A stretch of 64,000 nt of DNA. Source: Batillaria attramentaria. Taxonomy: Eukaryota > Mollusca > Gastropoda > Batillariidae. A program made the translations under genes and the position numbers. The stretch is taken from assembly GCA_018292915.2 (NCBI GenBank), contig JACVVK020000053.1:2012501-2076500 (forward strand), read 5' to 3'. The notes beneath the pieces are model-generated. The model was not told the DNA's origin. It worked only from the letters and a program-made list of their open reading frames with translations, and did no database searches. This document shows, piece after piece, positions 1-11,993 of the stretch; position 1 is the stretch's first letter, and each line of letters starts with the position of its first letter.

Positions 1-559
1 TCGTTCACCATGTAGTCAGGAGGCTAGTGGGCAGAGAAGCGATAGTAGGGGCAACATCATTTGCTGCGATACTTTTACGTTTTGACTGGAATTAAAATCA
101 CTGAGTAATGTACACTGGTTTGTGATCATTCTCACACGAAAGTATCTTATACTCTAGCATCCAGTTAAGATGGTTACGGTCACCGTTGCAGTCACAGTCA
201 CGGAGAGAGAAACGGAGAGGGGAAAGGCAGGAAGATATTACTCATTTCAAAGTCGGTCAAAGACGAAACACAAACAATTTTTGTTTTGTTGGCAGGGAAA
301 GAGAGGTGGTTGTTGTTGCGGTGATCATGATGAAGGTTATACATACACAAGGTCAGCCTCAGCCTCAGTTCAGACAGTGTTTTACTGATCTGCATCTTCC
401 ACTACACATCAGTGAATGCCAGTACCATTGCTACATGTACTATAGGGTTTTCCTGATACTGATTCAGTTGGCATTATGTTTTGTCACTCATGTGAACAAC
501 TCTCAGTGTTACAGTACACGCAGCAAACGTTAACCACACAGACATCAAGATCTTTCTAT
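1..559. other. Unassigned sequence left of the large array
   Basis: No exon could be supported here on either strand. Two acceptor-like sites on the minus strand near 40-100 were tried as the next KIAA0513 exon: one runs into a stop in the required phase, the other has no resemblance to the expected protein. By position it is probably intron 4 of the KIAA0513-like gene. Confidence 0.5.
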
Positions 560-3500
560 CAGACAGTAGGGAGGGAGAAAGAGTCTGGCAGTAAAGTGTT
601 GTACATGTATGATAAACATGACGGTGATGTGCTGATTGTGAGGAATGTGTGATCCATACACATACTGTCACAGTAGGGAGGGAGAAAGAGTCTGGCAGTA
701 AAGCGTTGTACATGTATGATAAACATGACGGTGATGTGCTGATTGTGAGGACTGTGTGATCCATACACTTACTGTCACAGTAGGGAGGGAGAAAGAGTCT
801 GGCAGTAAAGTGTTGTATGATAAACATGACGGTGATGTGCTGATTGTGAGGACTGTGTGATCCATACACTAACTGTCACAGTAGGGAGGGAGAAAGAGTC
901 TGGCAGTAAAGCGTTGTACATGTATGATAAACATGACGGTGATGTGCTGATTGTGAGGAATGTGTGATCCATACACTTACTGTCACAGTAGGGAGGGAGA
1001 AAGAGTCTGGCAGTAAAGCATTGTACATGTATGATAAACATGACGGTGATGTGCTGATTGTGAGGAATGTGTGATCCATACACTTACTGTCACAGTAGGG
1101 AGGGAGAAAGAGTCTGGCAGTAAAGCGTTGTATGATAACCATGACGGTGATGTGCTGATTGTGAGGAATGTGTGATCCATACACTTACTGTCACAGTAGG
1201 GAGGGAGAAAGAGTCTGGCAGTAAAGTGTTGTATGATAAACATGACGGTGATGTGCTGATTGTGAGGACTGTGTGATCCATACACTTACTGTCAGAGTAG
1301 GGAGGGAGAAAGAGTCTGGCAGTAAAGCGTTGTACATGTATGATAAACATGACGGTGATGTGCTGATTGTGAGGACTGTGTGATCCATACACTTACTGTC
1401 ACAGTAGGGAGGGAGAAAGAGTCTGGCAGTAAAGCGTTGTATGATAAACATGACGGTGATGTGCTGATTGTGAGGACTGTGTGATCCATACACTTACTGT
1501 CACAGTAGGGAGGGAGAAAGAGTCTGGCAGTAAAGCATTGTACATGTATGATAAACATGACAGTGATGTGCTGATTGTGAGGACTGTGTGATCCATACAC
1601 TTACTGTCACAGTAGGGAGGGAGAAAGAGTCTGGCAGTAAAGTGTTGTATGATAAACATGACGGTGATGTGCTGATTGTGAGGACTGTGTGATCCATACA
1701 CTTACTGTCACAGTAGGGAGGGAGAAAGAGTCTGGCAGTAAAGTGTTGTATGATAAACATGACGGTGATGTGCTGATTGTGAGGAATGTGTGATCCATAC
1801 ACTTACTGTCACAGTAGGGAGGGAGAAAGAGTCTGGCAGTAAAGCGTTGTATGATAAACATGACGGTGATGTGCTGATTGTGAGGAATGTGTGATCCATA
1901 CACTTACTGTCACAGTAGGGAGGGAGAAAGAGTCTGGCAGTAAAGTGTTGTATGATAAACATGACGGTGATGTCCTGATTGTGAGGACTGTGTGATCCAT
2001 ACACTTACTGTCACAGTAGGGAGGGAGAAAGAGTCTGGCAGTAAAGTGTTGTATGATAAACATGACGGTGATGTGCTGATTGTGAGGACTGTGTGATCCA
2101 TACACTTACTGTCAGAGTAGGGAGGGAGAAAGAGTCTGGCAGTAAAGCGTTGTATGATAAACATGACGGTGATGTGCTGATTGTGAGGACTGTGTGATCC
2201 ATACACTTACTGTCACAGTAGGGAGGGAGAAAGAGTCTGGCAGTAAAGCGTTGTACATGTATGATAAACATGACGGTGATGTGCTGATTGTGAGGACTGT
2301 GTGATCCATACACTTACTGTCAGAGTAGGCAGGGAGAAAGCGTCTGGCAGTAAAGTGTTGTATGATAAACATGACGGTGATGTGCTGATTGTGAGGACTG
2401 TGTGATCCATACACTTACTGTCACAGTAGGGAGGGAGAAAGAGTCTGGCAGTAAAGCGTTGTATGATAAACATGACGGTGATGTGCTGATTGTGAGGACT
2501 GTGTGATCCATACACTTACTGTCACAGTAGGAAGGGAGAAAGAGTCTGGCAGTAAAGCATTGTACATGTATGATATACATGACGGTGATGTGCTGATTGT
2601 GAGGACTGTGTGATCCATACACTTACTGTCACAGTAGGGAGGGAGAAAGAGTCTGGCAGTAAAGTGTTGTATGATAAACATGACGGTGATGTGCTGATTG
2701 TGAGGACTGTGTGATCCATACACTTACTGTCACAGTAGGGAGGGAGAAAGAGTCTGGCAGTAAAGTGTTGTATGATAAACATGACGGTGATGTGCTGATT
2801 GTGAGGAATGTGTGATCCATACACTTACTGTCACAGTAGGGAGGGAGAAAGAGTCTGGCAGTAAAGCGTTGTATGATAAACATGACGGTGATGTGCTGAT
2901 TGTGAGGAATGTGTGATCCATACATTTACTGTCACAGTAGGGAGGGAGAAAGAGTCTGGCAGTAAAGTGTTGTATGATAAACATGACGGTGATGTGCTGA
3001 TTGTGAGGACTGTGTGATCCATACACTTACTGTCACAGTAGGGAGGGAGAAAGAGTCTGGCAGTAAAGTGTTGTATGATAAACATGACGGTGATGTGCTG
3101 ATTGTGAGGACTGTGTGATCCATACACTTACTGTCAGAGTAAGGAGGGAGAAAGAGTCTGGCAGTAAAGCGTTGTATGATAAACATGACGGTGATGTGCT
3201 GATTGTGAGGAATGTGTGATCCACACACTTACTGTCACAGTAGGGAGGGAGAAAGAGTCTGGCAGTAAAGTGTTGTATGATAAACATGACGGTGATGTGC
3301 TGATTGTGAGGAATGTGTGATCCATACACTTACTGTCACAGTAGGGAGGGAGAAAGAGTCTGGCAGTAAAGCGTTGTATGATAAACATGACGGTGATGTG
3401 CTGATTGTGAGGAATGTGTGATCCATACACTTACTGTCACAGTAGGGAGGGAGAAAGAGTCTGGCAGTAAAGTGTTGTATGATAAACATGACGGTGATGT

Positions 3501-6500
3501 GCTGATTGTGAGGACTGTGTGATCCATACACTTACTGTCAGAGTAGGGAGGGAGAAAGAGTCTGGCAGTAAAGCGTTGTACATGTATGATAAACATGACG
3601 GTGATGTGCTGATTGTGAGGACTGTGTGATCCATACACTTACTGTCACAGTAGGGAGGGAGAAAGAGTCTGGCAGTAAAGTGTTGTATGATAAACATGAC
3701 GGTGATGTGCTGATTGTGAGGACTGTGTGATCCATACACTTACTGTCACAGTAGGGAGGGAGAAAGAGTCTGGCAGTAAAGTGTTGTATGATAAACATGA
3801 CGATGATGTGCTGATTGTGAGGACTGTGTGATCCATACACTTACTGTCACAGTAGGGAGGGAGAAAGAGTCTGGCAGTAAAGTGTTGTATGATAAACATG
3901 ACGGTGATGTGCTGATTGTGAGGACTGTGTGATCCATACACTTACTGTCACAGTAGGGAGGGAGAAAGAGTCTGGCAGTAAAGCGTTGTATGATAAACAT
4001 GACGGTGATGTGCTGATTGTGAGGAATGTGTGATCCATACACTTACTGTCACAGTAGGGAGGGAGAAAGAGTCTGGCAGTAAAGTGTTGTATGATAAACA
4101 TGACGGTGATGTGCTGATTGTGAGGAATGTGTGATCCATACACTTACTGTCACAGTAGGGAGGGAGAAAGAGTCTGGCAGTAAAGCGTTGTATGATAAAC
4201 ATGACGGTGATGTGCTGATTGTGAGGAATGTGTGATCCATACACTTACTGTCACAGTAGGGAGGGAGAAAGAGTCTGGCAGTAAAGTGTTGTATGATAAA
4301 CATGACGGTGATGTCCTGATTGTGAGGACTGTGTGATCCATACACTTACTGTCACAGTAGGGAGGGAGAAAGAGTCTGGCAGTAAAGTGTTGTATGATAA
4401 ACATGACGGTGATGTGCTGATTGTGAGGACTGTGTGATCCATACACTTACTGTCAGAGTAGGGAGGGAGAAAGAGTCTGGCAGTAAAGCGTTGTATGATA
4501 AACATGACGGTGATGTGCTGATTGTGAGGACTGTGTGATCCATACACTTACTGTCACAGTAGGGAGGGAGAAAGAGTCTGGCAGTAAAGCGTTGTACATG
4601 TATGATAAACATGACGGTGATGTGCTGATTGTGAGGACTGTGTGATCCATACACTTACTGTCAGAGTAGGCAGGGAGAAAGCGTCTGGCAGTAAAGTGTT
4701 GTATGATAAACATGACGGTGATGTGCTGATTGTGAGGACTGTGTGATCCATACACTTACTGTCACAGTAGGGAGGGAGAAAGAGTCTGGCAGTAAAGCGT
4801 TGTATGATAAACATGACGGTGATGTGCTGATTGTGAGGACTGTGTGATCCATACACTTACTGTCACAGTAGGAAGGGAGAAAGAGTCTGGCAGTAAAGCA
4901 TTGTACATGTATGATATACATGACGGTGATGTGCTGATTGTGAGGACTGTGTGATCCATACACTTACTGTCACAGTAGGGAGGGAGAAAGAGTCTGGCAG
5001 TAAAGTGTTGTATGATAAACATGACGGTGATGTGCTGATTGTGAGGACTGTGTGATCCATACACTTACTGTCACAGTAGGGAGGGAGAAAGAGTCTGGCA
5101 GTAAAGTGTTGTATGATAAACATGACGGTGATGTGCTGATTGTGAGGAATGTGTGATCCATACACTTACTGTCACAGTAGGGAGGGAGAAAGAGTCTGGC
5201 AGTAAAGCGTTGTATGATAAACATGACGGTGATGTGCTGATTGTGAGGAATGTGTGATCCATACATTTACTGTCACAGTAGGGAGGGAGAAAGAGTCTGG
5301 CAGTAAAGTGTTGTATGATAAACATGACGGTGATGTGCTGATTGTGAGGACTGTGTGATCCATACACTTACTGTCACAGTAGGGAGGGAGAAAGAGTCTG
5401 GCAGTAAAGTGTTGTATGATAAACATGACGGTGATGTGCTGATTGTGAGGACTGTGTGATCCATACACTTACTGTCAGAGTAAGGAGGGAGAAAGAGTCT
5501 GGCAGTAAAGCGTTGTATGATAAACATGACGGTGATGTGCTGATTGTGAGGAATGTGTGATCCACACACTTACTGTCACAGTAGGGAGGGAGAAAGAGTC
5601 TGGCAGTAAAGTGTTGTATGATAAACATGACGGTGATGTGCTGATTGTGAGGAATGTGTGATCCATACACTTACTGTCACAGTAGGGAGGGAGAAAGAGT
5701 CTGGCAGTAAAGCGTTGTATGATAAACATGACGGTGATGTGCTGATTGTGAGGAATGTGTGATCCATACACTTACTGTCACAGTAGGGAGGGAGAAAGAG
5801 TCTGGCAGTAAAGTGTTGTATGATAAACATGACGGTGATGTGCTGATTGTGAGGACTGTGTGATCCATACACTTACTGTCAGAGTAGGGAGGGAGAAAGA
5901 GTCTGGCAGTAAAGCGTTGTACATGTATGATAAACATGACGGTGATGTGCTGATTGTGAGGACTGTGTGATCCATACACTTACTGTCACAGTAGGGAGGG
6001 AGAAAGAGTCTGGCAGTAAAGTGTTGTATGATAAACATGACGGTGATGTGCTGATTGTGAGGACTGTGTGATCCATACACTTACTGTCACAGTAGGGAGG
6101 GAGAAAGAGTCTGGCAGTAAAGTGTTGTATGATAAACATGACGATGATGTGCTGATTGTGAGGACTGTGTGATCCATACACTTACTGTCACAGTAGGGAG
6201 GGAGAAAGAGTCTGGCAGTAAAGTGTTGTATGATAAACATGACGGTGATGTGCTGATTGTGAGGACTGTGTGATCCATACACTTACTGTCACAGTAGGGA
6301 GGGAGAAAGAGTCTGGCAGTAAAGCGTTGTATGATAAACATGACGGTGATGTGCTGATTGTGAGGAATGTGTGATCCATACACTTACTGTCACAGTAGGG
6401 AGGGAGAAAGAGTCTGGCAGTAAAGCGTTGTATGATAAACATGACGGTGATGTGCTGATTGTGAGGAATGTGTGATCCATACACTTACTGTCACAGTAGG

Positions 6501-9500
6501 GAGGGAGAAAGAGTCTGGCAGTAAAGTGTTGTATGATAAACATGACGGTGATGTGCTGATTGTGAGGAATGTGTGATCCATACACTTACTGTCACAGTAG
6601 GGAGGGAGAAAGAGTCTGGCAGTAAAGTGTTGTATGATAAACATGACGGTGATGTGCTGATTGTGAGGAATGTGTGATCCATACACTTACTGTCACAGTA
6701 GGGAGGGAGAAAGAGTCTGGCAGTAAAGCGTTGTATGATAAACATGACGGTGATGTGCTGATTTTTAGGAATGTGTGATCCATACACTTACTGTCACAGT
6801 AGGGAGGGAGAAAGAGTCTGGCAGTAAAGTGTTGTATGATAAACATGACGGTGATGTGCTGATTGTGAGGACTGTGTGATCCATACACTTACTGTCAGAG
6901 TAGGGAGGGAGAAAGAGTCTGGCAGTAAAGCGTTGTACATGTATGATAAACATGACGGTGATGTGCTGATTGTGAGGACTGTGTGATCCATACACTTACT
7001 GTCAGAGTAGGGAGGGAGAAAGAGTCTGGCAGTAAAGCGTTGTATGATAAACATGACGGTGATGTGCTGATTGTGAGGACTGTGTGATCCATACACTTAC
7101 TGTCACAGTAGGGAGGGAGAAAGAGTCTGGCAGTAAAGCGTTGTATGATAAACATGACGGTGATGTGCTGATTGTGAGGACTGTGTGATCCATACACTTA
7201 CTGTCAGAGTAGGGAGGGAGAAAGAGTCTGGCAGTAAAGCGTTGTATGATAAACATGACGGTGATGTGCTGATTGTGAGGACTGTGTGATCCATACACTT
7301 ACTGTCACAGTAGGGAGGGAGAAAGAGTCTGGCAGTAAAGCGTTGTATGATAAACATGACGGTGATGTGCTGATTGTGAGGAATGTGTGATCCATACACT
7401 TACTGTCACAGTAGGGAGGGAGAAAGAGTCTGGCAGTAAAGTGTTGTATGATAAACATGACGGTGATGTGCTGATTGTGAGGAATGTGTGATCCATACAC
7501 TTACTGTCAGAGTAGGGAGGGAGAAAGAGTCTGGCAGTAAAGCGTTGTACATGTATGATAAACATGACGGTGATGTGCTGATTGTGAGGAATGTGTGATC
7601 CATACACTTACTGTCAGAGTAGGGAGGGAGAAAGAGTCTGGCAGTAAAGCGTTGTATGATAAACATGACGGTGATGTGCTGATTGTGAGGACTGTGTGAT
7701 CCATACACTTACTGTCACAGTAGGGAGGGAGAAAGAGTCTGGCAGTAAAGTGTTGTATGATAAACATGACGGTGATGTGCTGATTGTGAGGACTGTGTGA
7801 TCCATACACTAACTGTCACAGTAGGGAGGGGGAAAGAGTCTGGCAGTAAAGCGTTGTACATGTATGATAAACATGACGGTGATGTGCTGATTGTGAGGAA
7901 TGTGTGATCCATACACTTACTGTCACAGTAGGGAGGGAGAAAGAGTCTGGCAGTAAAGCATTGTACATGTATGATAAACATGACGGTGATGTGCTGATTG
8001 TGAGGAATGTGTGATCCATACACTTACTGTCAGAGTAGGGAGGGAGAAAGAGTCTGGCAGTAAAGCGTTGTATGATAAACATGACGGTGATGTGCTGATT
8101 GTGAGGAATGTGTGATCCATACACTTACTGTCACAGTAGGGAGGGAGAAAGAGTCTGGCAGTAAAGCGTTGTATGATAAACATGACGGTGATGTGCTGAT
8201 TGTGAGGACTGTGTGATCCATACACTTACTGTCACAGTAGGGAGGGAGAAAGAGTCTGGCAGTAAAGTGTTGTATGATAAACATGACGGTGATGTGCTGA
8301 TTGTGAGGAATGTGTGATCCATACACTTACTGTCACAGTAGGGAGGGAGAAAGAGTCTGGCAGTAAAGCGTTGTACATGTATGATAAACATGACGGTGAT
8401 GTGCTGATTGTGAGGACTGTGTGATCCATACACTTACTGTCAGAGTAGGGAGGGAGAAAGCGTCTGGCAGTAAAGTGTTGTATGATAAACATGACGGTGA
8501 TGTGCTGATTGTGAGGACTGTGTGATCCATACACTTACTGTCACAGTAGGGAGGGAGAAAGAGTCTGGCAGTAAAGCGTTGTACATGTATGATAAACATG
8601 ACGGTGATGTGCTGATTGTGAGGACTGTGTGATCCATACACTTACTGTCACAGTAGGGAGGGAGAAAGAGTCTGGCAGTAAAGCGTTGTACGTGTATGAT
8701 AAACATGACGGTGATGTGCTGATTGTGAGGACTGTGTGATCCATACACTTACTGTCACAGTAGGGAGGGAGAAAGAGTCTGGCAGTAAAGTGTTGTATGA
8801 TAAACATGACGGTGATGTGCTGATTGTGAGGAATGTGTGATCCATACACTTACTGTCACAGTAGGGAGGGAGAAAGAGTCTGGCAGTAAAGCGTTGTACA
8901 TGTATGATAAACATGACGGTGATGTGCTGATTGTGAGGACTGTGTGATCCATACACTTACTGTCACAGTAGGGAGGGAGAAAGAGTCTGGCAGTAAAGCG
9001 TTGTATGATAAACATGACGGTGATGTGCTGATTGTGAGGACTGTGTGATCCATACGCTTACTGTCACAGTAGGGAGGGAGAAAGAGTCTGGCAGTAAAGC
9101 GTTGTATGATAAACATGACGGTGATGTGCTGATTGTGAGGACTGTGTGATCCATACACTTACTGTCACAGTAGGGAGGGAGAAAGAGTCTGGCAGTAAAG
9201 CGTTGTACATGTATGATAAACATGACGGTGATGTGCTGATTGTGGGACTGTGTGATCCATACACTTACTGTCACAGTAGGGAGGGAGAAAGAGTCTGGCA
9301 GTAAAGCGTTGTACGTGTATGATAAACATGACGGTGATGTGCTGATTGTGAGGACTGTGTGATCCATACACTTACTGTCACAGTAGGGAGGGAGAAAGAG
9401 TCTGGCAGTAAAGTGTTGTATGATAAACATGACGGTGATGTGCTGATTGTGAGGACTGTGTGATCCATACACTTACTGTCACAGTAGGGAGGGAGAAAGA

Positions 9501-9892
9501 GTCTGACAGTAAAGCGTTGTACATGTATGATAAACATGACGGTGATGTGCTGATTGTGAGGACTGTGTGATCCATACACTTACTGTCACAGTAGGGAGGG
9601 AGAAAGAGTCTGGCAGTAAAGTGTTGTATGATAAACATGACGGTGATGTGCTGATTGTGAGGAATGTGTGATCCATACACTTACTGTCACAGTAGGGAGG
9701 GAGAAAGAGTCTGGCAGTAAAGCGTTGTACATGTATGATAAACATGACGGTGATGTGCTGATTGTGAGGACTGTGTGATCCATACACTTACTGTCACAGT
9801 AGGGAGGGAGAAAGAGTCTGGCAGTAAAGTGTTGTATGATAAACATGACGGTGATGTGCTGATTGTGAGGAATGTGTGATCCATACACTTAC
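560..9892 (-). repeat. Minisatellite of about 91 units of 101/107 bp carrying exon-4 end and 5' splice site
   Basis: Direct tandem repeat. Units come in two lengths that differ by a 6-bp TACATG-type insertion making TTGTACATGTATGAT instead of TTGTATGAT. Common single-base variants are GAGGACT/GAGGAAT, AAAGTG/AAAGCG/AAAGCA and GTCACAG/GTCAGAG. Read on the minus strand each unit contains CTACTGTGACAGTAAGTG, identical to the end of exon 4 and its donor at 9,887-9,903, preceded by a pyrimidine-rich CTCTTTCTCCCTCCC. The array therefore lies in intron 4 and was probably built from the exon 4/intron 4 junction. Overlapping open frames of about 100 codons on the minus strand follow from the unit and are not genes. 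Confidence 0.97.
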
Positions 9893-10037
9893 TGTCACAG
9901 TAGAAAGTGAAGCACATGTTCATCAGAGTTTTAGCAGGTGAGAAGTCCTCCGCCTCATTACACTCAAACAGACACACAGCCAGGTACTGCACCAGGCGGA
10001 AGAAAATCTGTTCGGGCACTCGCTTGTTGTTCACGCG
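9893..10037 (-). CDS. KIAA0513: KIAA0513-like protein, coding exon 4 (partial gene)
   Basis: Exon of 145 nt. The acceptor on the minus strand is ...TGTGACAG|CGCGTGAAC and the donor is GACA|GTAAGT. It encodes 48 residues: RVNNKRVPEQIFFRLVQ, then YLAVCLFECNEAEDFSPAK and TLMNMCFTFYCD. These match the human KIAA0513 stretch with FYRLVQ, VVLFEC, DFGPAKNLM and MCFTYY, as I recall it. It starts in phase 0, directly continuing exon 3, and ends in phase 1. The exon's last 11 bases and donor are the template of the array to its left. The next exon was not found and must lie beyond position 1. KIAA0513 is a poorly understood cytoplasmic protein with an SBF2-type domain related to one in MTMR5/MTMR13. 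Confidence 0.93.
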
Positions 10038-10342
10038 CTGTCACACATAAAAGATAACAACCCTCCATTCAAAAGACATGTACATGTACACCAAAACCAA
10101 CAGTGGGCTAAGTATAAACCAAACACGCAACTAATAAGAACAAGTCTGTTTTGACGTCAACACTCGTATATCTGGACATTTTCAGTGGAACCTACTCTCT
10201 CTCTATACTGGTACATGTATATCGATTTACAACAGTAATGTTTCTGCCAAGTCTGTAGACAAGACAGATACATTTCCTCACTGATGCAAGTGCACGTAAA
10301 CATTTCAAGAGGAATGAGTTGACCATACAGAATTCTGTGTAC
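10038..10342 (-). other. Intron 3 of the KIAA0513-like gene (305 bp)
   Basis: The only short intron seen in this gene, bounded by GT (10,342-10,341) and AG (10,039-10,038) on the minus strand. No repeat or element is visible in it. Confidence 0.85.
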
Positions 10343-10387
10343 CTGTGAGTTGACGTATCTGGCAAACCACAATCGGCCAGGGGCGTA
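10343..10387 (-). CDS. KIAA0513: KIAA0513-like protein, coding exon 3 (45 nt)
   Basis: A very small exon on the minus strand, with acceptor TTTTGTTGCAG|TACGCC and donor TCACAG|GTACAC. It encodes YAPGRLWFARYVNSQ, matching human GREWFARYVSAQ. Both ends are phase 0, so skipping it would keep the frame and remove 15 residues. It joins exon 2 (...ELCQ) and exon 4 (RVNNK...) without adjustment. Confidence 0.92.
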
Positions 10388-11704
10388 CTGCAACAAAATG
10401 GGCAAACCTACACCACACGGTCACAATGTCAAGGTCATCCATGAAATATCATTAAAACATTGCTGGGAATTTCACTCCCTTCCTACCTAGTAATTGCTTG
10501 TCTCCCCTACATAACCCAAGAAACAGGACATTTAAAAATACACACATGAATTTTCCCTCATCCATACTGCAGTGTCTGCCTGACATGATTACCCACAGCC
10601 TGCCACTCATGACATTTCAACTTCTTCGTTTGCTGATCACAAGATCCAAAGTCAACACCATGGTCGCAGACACTTTAATTACACAGCAAGTCTGACAAGA
10701 ATAATTGCAAGCAAAAAAAAAACGTAACATTAGAAAAATGAAAAATATTGACAAATAATTAATTTTATCTAAGAGCTCTCCTTCCCAAATGCCCTTGCAG
10801 ATGATGCGAGGAGCAGTCCTCCCCTGGCTAGAGGTCACTTCGACCCAACATGGTGAGCACTTCTTGCTTGCAGAAATTTTCACCTCAAGTTTGCCTGTAT
10901 CACAGCCATGCAAAGCTATTCATTTTAAATTACCAGTAGTCAATTTATGTTTCTGGCTTTTTAGTTTTGTCTCACAGATCTTTCAGGCATCATGATCCAC
11001 AGCCCAGTAGTGTCAGTGTGAAAACTAAAACCCTGTTTTCCTCCTAAACATGGCTGACATTTCTCCCCGCCCCACATAAACCATTCAACAACACACAGGG
11101 AAGAAGGATATACAAATTGGCCTGTGGGGTCGTCCATTCCCTGTCACCAGAGTGGGCTCTCTGTGGGGGTGCTATTACCCTACATCCGGTGCAGGCTGGG
11201 TCAGGGTAAACCATTCGCCTGCTTCTTCACACGCCCAAACTTTTGGGTGCTCAGTGCCACAATGCCATCCACCTAGTCCTCCACACGCCCAAACGTTTAG
11301 GTGCTCAGTGCCACAATGCCATCCACCTAGTCCTCCACACGCCCAAACTTACTGGCAAATTGAATCACTTCTAGTTGACTTCCACAACATGTTTTTGCTT
11401 TTTTTCACCTTTGTTCATTTATCTGGAGGCTTTCTATTCCTTCTCTTTTGTGAAAGATCAACAACCACTGAACTTTTCATTCCCTGCAGACTGAAAGCCA
11501 TCTGTTTACAGTTGCCACATATATAACTGCCAAACCCAAACACACTTTTACCTGTTTTGCGCAACATCTAAATGTCACCTGCTCTGATCTACTTCAGTTC
11601 TGAATGTTCCGACTGTGCTAAATGCTTCACAGAACAATGGAGAAGACAATTATTCTCCCCACAAAACAGAGAGAGAGAGAGAGACAGAGAGAGTCCAGTC
11701 CAAC
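10388..11704 (-). other. Intron 2 of the KIAA0513-like gene, with a 54-bp repeat at 11,221-11,350
   Basis: Intron of 1,317 bp. It contains about 2.4 copies of a 54-bp unit (CACACGCCCAAAC...GTGCTCAGTGCCACAATG) at 11,221-11,350. Nothing else is recognisable. Confidence 0.8.
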
Positions 11705-11753
11705 CTGACAGAGTTCCCCAAACTTGGCCTTTTCCATCTGAGTCATCTCCTCT
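11705..11753 (-). CDS. KIAA0513: KIAA0513-like protein, coding exon 2 (49 nt)
   Basis: Minus strand, acceptor CATTGCAG|AGAGGAG and donor CTGTCAG|GTTGG. The first A completes the GA left by exon 1 to give Glu; the exon then reads EEMTQMEKAKFGELCQ and ends in phase 0. This matches human EEKAKFGEYC, and the phases of exons 1, 2, 3 and 4 are all compatible, which is strong support for the chain. The adjoining arrays start only 15 bp upstream of its acceptor. Confidence 0.92.
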
Positions 11754-11767
11754 CTGCAATGAAAAAC

Positions 11768-11985
11768 AATTTCATACTGACTCAGTGATAAACAATATAT
11801 ATTGACTCAGCAATAAACATTATCATACTGACTCAGTGACAACAGTATCACAGACACAGTGATAAACAATCTTGTGATAAACATTAAGCAGTGATAAACA
11901 ATATCGTAAAAATTCAGTGATAAACAATATGATGAAGGCTCATGAATGGAAAAAAAAAAATACTGACTCAGTGACAGACAATTCA
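11768..11985 (+). repeat. Degenerate 24-bp repeat (ACTCAGTGATAAACAATAT type)
   Basis: About eight imperfect copies of TACTGACTCAGTGATAAACA with indels, immediately upstream of the exon 2 acceptor region and merging into the next array. Confidence 0.75.
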
Positions 11986-11993
11986 ATACCACC

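Noticed and set aside
1..110. Next KIAA0513 exon left of the large array
   Set aside because: Candidate acceptors give a stop in the required phase or a short peptide unlike the expected DSYLKSANSW region; not supported.
559..9892. Dozens of overlapping 98-102-codon minus-strand frames in the large array
   Set aside because: One frame per unit phase of the 101/107-bp repeat; they start and stop at the same unit positions and carry no independent signal.
560..9892. CRISPR array
   Set aside because: The units are contiguous without unique spacers, no cas genes are present and the context is an animal intron. The same holds for the 35-bp and 37-bp arrays.
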